Below, one piece after another: positions 5,776 to 6,531 of a DNA stretch of 6,531 nucleotides. Each line of letters opens with the position of its first letter. Within the stretch, counting starts at the first letter, position 1. The DNA comes from Thermoanaerobacterium sp. (GTDB lineage Bacteria > Bacillota > Thermoanaerobacteria > Thermoanaerobacterales > Thermoanaerobacteraceae). The stretch is taken from assembly GCA_029960905.1 (NCBI GenBank), contig JASBVU010000108.1, positions 1 through 6,531 on the forward strand, given 5' to 3'. The notes beneath the pieces were generated by a model that was not told where the DNA came from, did no database searches, and was given only the letters and a program-made list of their open reading frames with translations. Both the position numbers and the translations under genes were made by a program.

Positions 5776-5777
5776 GC
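5758..5777. repeat. Perfect tandem 10-bp repeat in the rluB operon leader
   Basis: AACACAACGC occurs twice without a gap, at 5758-5767 and 5768-5777. It covers the probable start site of the distal promoter and the -35/spacer of the proximal one, where a regulator could bind. The ten-base unit equals about one helical turn. Confidence 0.6.
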
Positions 5778-5781
5778 ATAT

Positions 5782-5810
5782 AATATAACATTTTTTGATG
5801 CAAAAGACAA
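5782..5810 (-). promoter_or_regulatory. Predicted distal SigA-type promoter for the rluB-GNAT-speE-speB operon
   Basis: On the minus strand TTGTCT (5805-5810) and TATATT (5782-5787) are 17 bases apart, with an extended-10 TG one base before the -10. The -35 begins just past the hairpin that follows the upstream FAD gene. The leader to the rluB start would be about 50 bases. Confidence 0.55.
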
Positions 5811-5813
5811 TAC

Positions 5814-5840
5814 TTTAGGCAAGCTTAAAGCTTGCCTAAA
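5814..5840. terminator. Hairpin at the end of the FAD-protein gene
   Basis: A 27-base near-perfect palindrome, 13 bases each side of one central A, folds into a stem of 11-12 bp. It contains the gene's TAG at 5836-5838. On the minus strand no strong T run follows (GTATTGTCTTTT), so termination may be partial and some read-through into rluB is possible. On the plus strand TTTTT lies at 5845-5849. Confidence 0.6.
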
Positions 5841-6531
5841 CCAATTTTTCATCATATATTCCCATAAGATTATCTCTTTCTATTCTTTCTTTAATTGCAT
5901 CTGTATTAATAGTATATAATCCTAATGATTTCATTCTTTCAAAGTATATTCCACCCGCAAATGTATAGCGATTTTTCAAACCTTCTTTGGTTTCTATACA
6001 TTCATTCTCATAGGCAATAAGATCTCCAGATGCTAAATTTCTTGGCAATTCTAAAAGCGGCATGCCTAATGATAATCTGACACTATTGTGTCCAGCCAGA
6101 CATCCAGTAGTCATAGCTTCGGTATGTCCTGTAAAAAGCCCTGATTTTTCTCCTGCACAAAGCAAATTATCAAGACCTTTTACTTTCATTCCATTGTTCC
6201 TAGGAGCAATAGACAGATATCTAATTGAATTAGCCTTCCCCCCAGAATATGGATCTTCGAACCTGGCTCTTTCAAGTCCTGGAATTTTTCTTAATTTTTC
6301 TAAAGGATAAAATGGAGTCATCAGTTTAGCGTGGCCAGTATCTAACAATATGACATTTTTTGCGTATTCAGGAAGAGCATATTGTTGACAGACCTTTATA
6401 TTTAGCTTATCCATGTTTACATCTTCTTCAGGAACTGGCAATACAACAACACCTTCTTTATCAAGTTTTTCTCTGATATCATCGCTTAATGAATCCTTAT
6501 TTAATTTGCAAGATCCACTAAAAGCTCCATA
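5836..6531 (-). CDS. GidA/TrmFO-like FAD-dependent protein, C-terminal part (runs off right edge)
   Basis: The reading frame is open from the right edge (first codon TAT at 6531-6529) to TAG at 5836-5838, giving 231 residues of a larger protein. Near the middle it has GLDNLLCAGE, then FTGHTEAMTTG and LAGHNSVR. This resembles the C-terminal FAD-binding segment of GidA/TrmFO proteins, where a Gly-Leu-x-x-Leu...Ala-Gly-Glu/Gln turn precedes a helix ending in ...G..AG.N..R. The N-terminal dinucleotide fold is outside the window. GidA and TrmFO modify tRNA wobble or T-loop uridines, but this tail (LLELPRNLASGD onward) does not look like either canonical protein. I therefore call it a related flavoprotein of unproven activity. 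A TTG at 6441-6439 has no sign of being a true start. The next genes on this strand are separated by a hairpin and a new promoter. Confidence 0.8.
   Translation of the reverse strand, partial: YGAFSGSCKLNKDSLSDDIREKLDKEGVVVLPVPEEDVNMDKLNIKVCQQYALPEYAKNVILLDTGHAKLMTPFYPLEKLRKIPGLERARFEDPYSGGKANSIRYLSIAPRNNGMKVKGLDNLLCAGEKSGLFTGHTEAMTTGCLAGHNSVRLSLGMPLLELPRNLASGDLIAYENECIETKEGLKNRYTFAGGIYFERMKSLGLYTINTDAIKERIERDNLMGIYDEKLV

Noticed and set aside
5758..5777. CRISPR-like or mobile-element repeat
   Set aside because: Only two 10-bp units without spacers, and no cas, transposase or terminal inverted repeats nearby.
5533..5919. 128-residue plus-strand frame across the rluB start and leader
   Set aside because: It covers the antisense of the rluB S4 domain, the promoters and the hairpin, has low-complexity composition and no ribosome binding site.
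6062..6310. 82-residue plus-strand frame inside the flavoprotein gene
   Set aside because: Antisense to the conserved FAD-binding segment and without initiation signals.
6439..6441. TTG as the start of a 201-residue flavoprotein
   Set aside because: The frame is open for 30 more codons to the window edge, there is no ribosome binding site before the TTG, and the family needs an N-terminal FAD domain. The gene is partial, not short.

Overview
The window is AT-rich DNA from a low-G+C, Gram-positive, endospore-forming type of bacterium. The thermophilic anaerobes of the Thermoanaerobacterales (Thermoanaerobacterium/Thermoanaerobacter relatives) are the best guess. The grounds are base composition, strong AGGAGG-type ribosome binding sites, use of GTG and TTG starts, a cysteine-rich LysM protein of the kind found in clostridial spores, and a stand-alone carboxyltransferase subunit. 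The genus is inferred from protein style and was not tested.

Left part (1-926). The 5' end of surE, coding for a survival-protein nucleotidase, runs off the left edge on the minus strand. It is divergent from a 212-residue plus-strand protein of unknown function that starts with GTG. Their two predicted promoters overlap in a 90-bp AT-rich spacer that also holds three copies of a heptamer at exact 11-bp spacing. The unknown protein has features that suggest an RNase H-like fold plus a C-terminal zinc-binding motif, and it is the least explained gene here. It converges on the next gene, and a perfect 14-bp hairpin between them probably terminates both transcripts.

Middle part (924-2906). A small minus-strand protein made of two nearly identical LysM domains (probably a spore or wall-associated protein) lies downstream of a pyruvate/oxaloacetate carboxyltransferase gene (oadA/pycB/5S type). 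That gene lacks a biotinyl domain. It has its own promoter, ribosome binding site and rho-independent terminator, so it looks monocistronic.

Right part (2907-5813). This is a tightly spaced minus-strand operon in the order rluB-type pseudouridine synthase, GNAT acetyltransferase, speE (spermidine synthase), speB (agmatinase). It ends at a clear terminator at 2849-2887. SpeE and SpeB are consecutive polyamine enzymes: agmatine to putrescine to spermidine, or the alternative route through N1-aminopropylagmatine. speB starts at TTG and its ribosome binding site lies inside the last codons of speE, which suggests coupled translation. The upstream region holds two candidate promoters and a perfect tandem 10-bp repeat.

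Right edge (5836-6531). The C-terminal 231 residues of a GidA/TrmFO-like FAD-dependent protein enter from the right on the minus strand. A long hairpin that contains its stop codon follows. No tRNA, rRNA, CRISPR array, insertion sequence or phage gene was seen. Most of the window is ordinary chromosomal housekeeping. The best candidates for something undescribed are the 212-residue protein with its unusual promoter region and the duplicated LysM protein.
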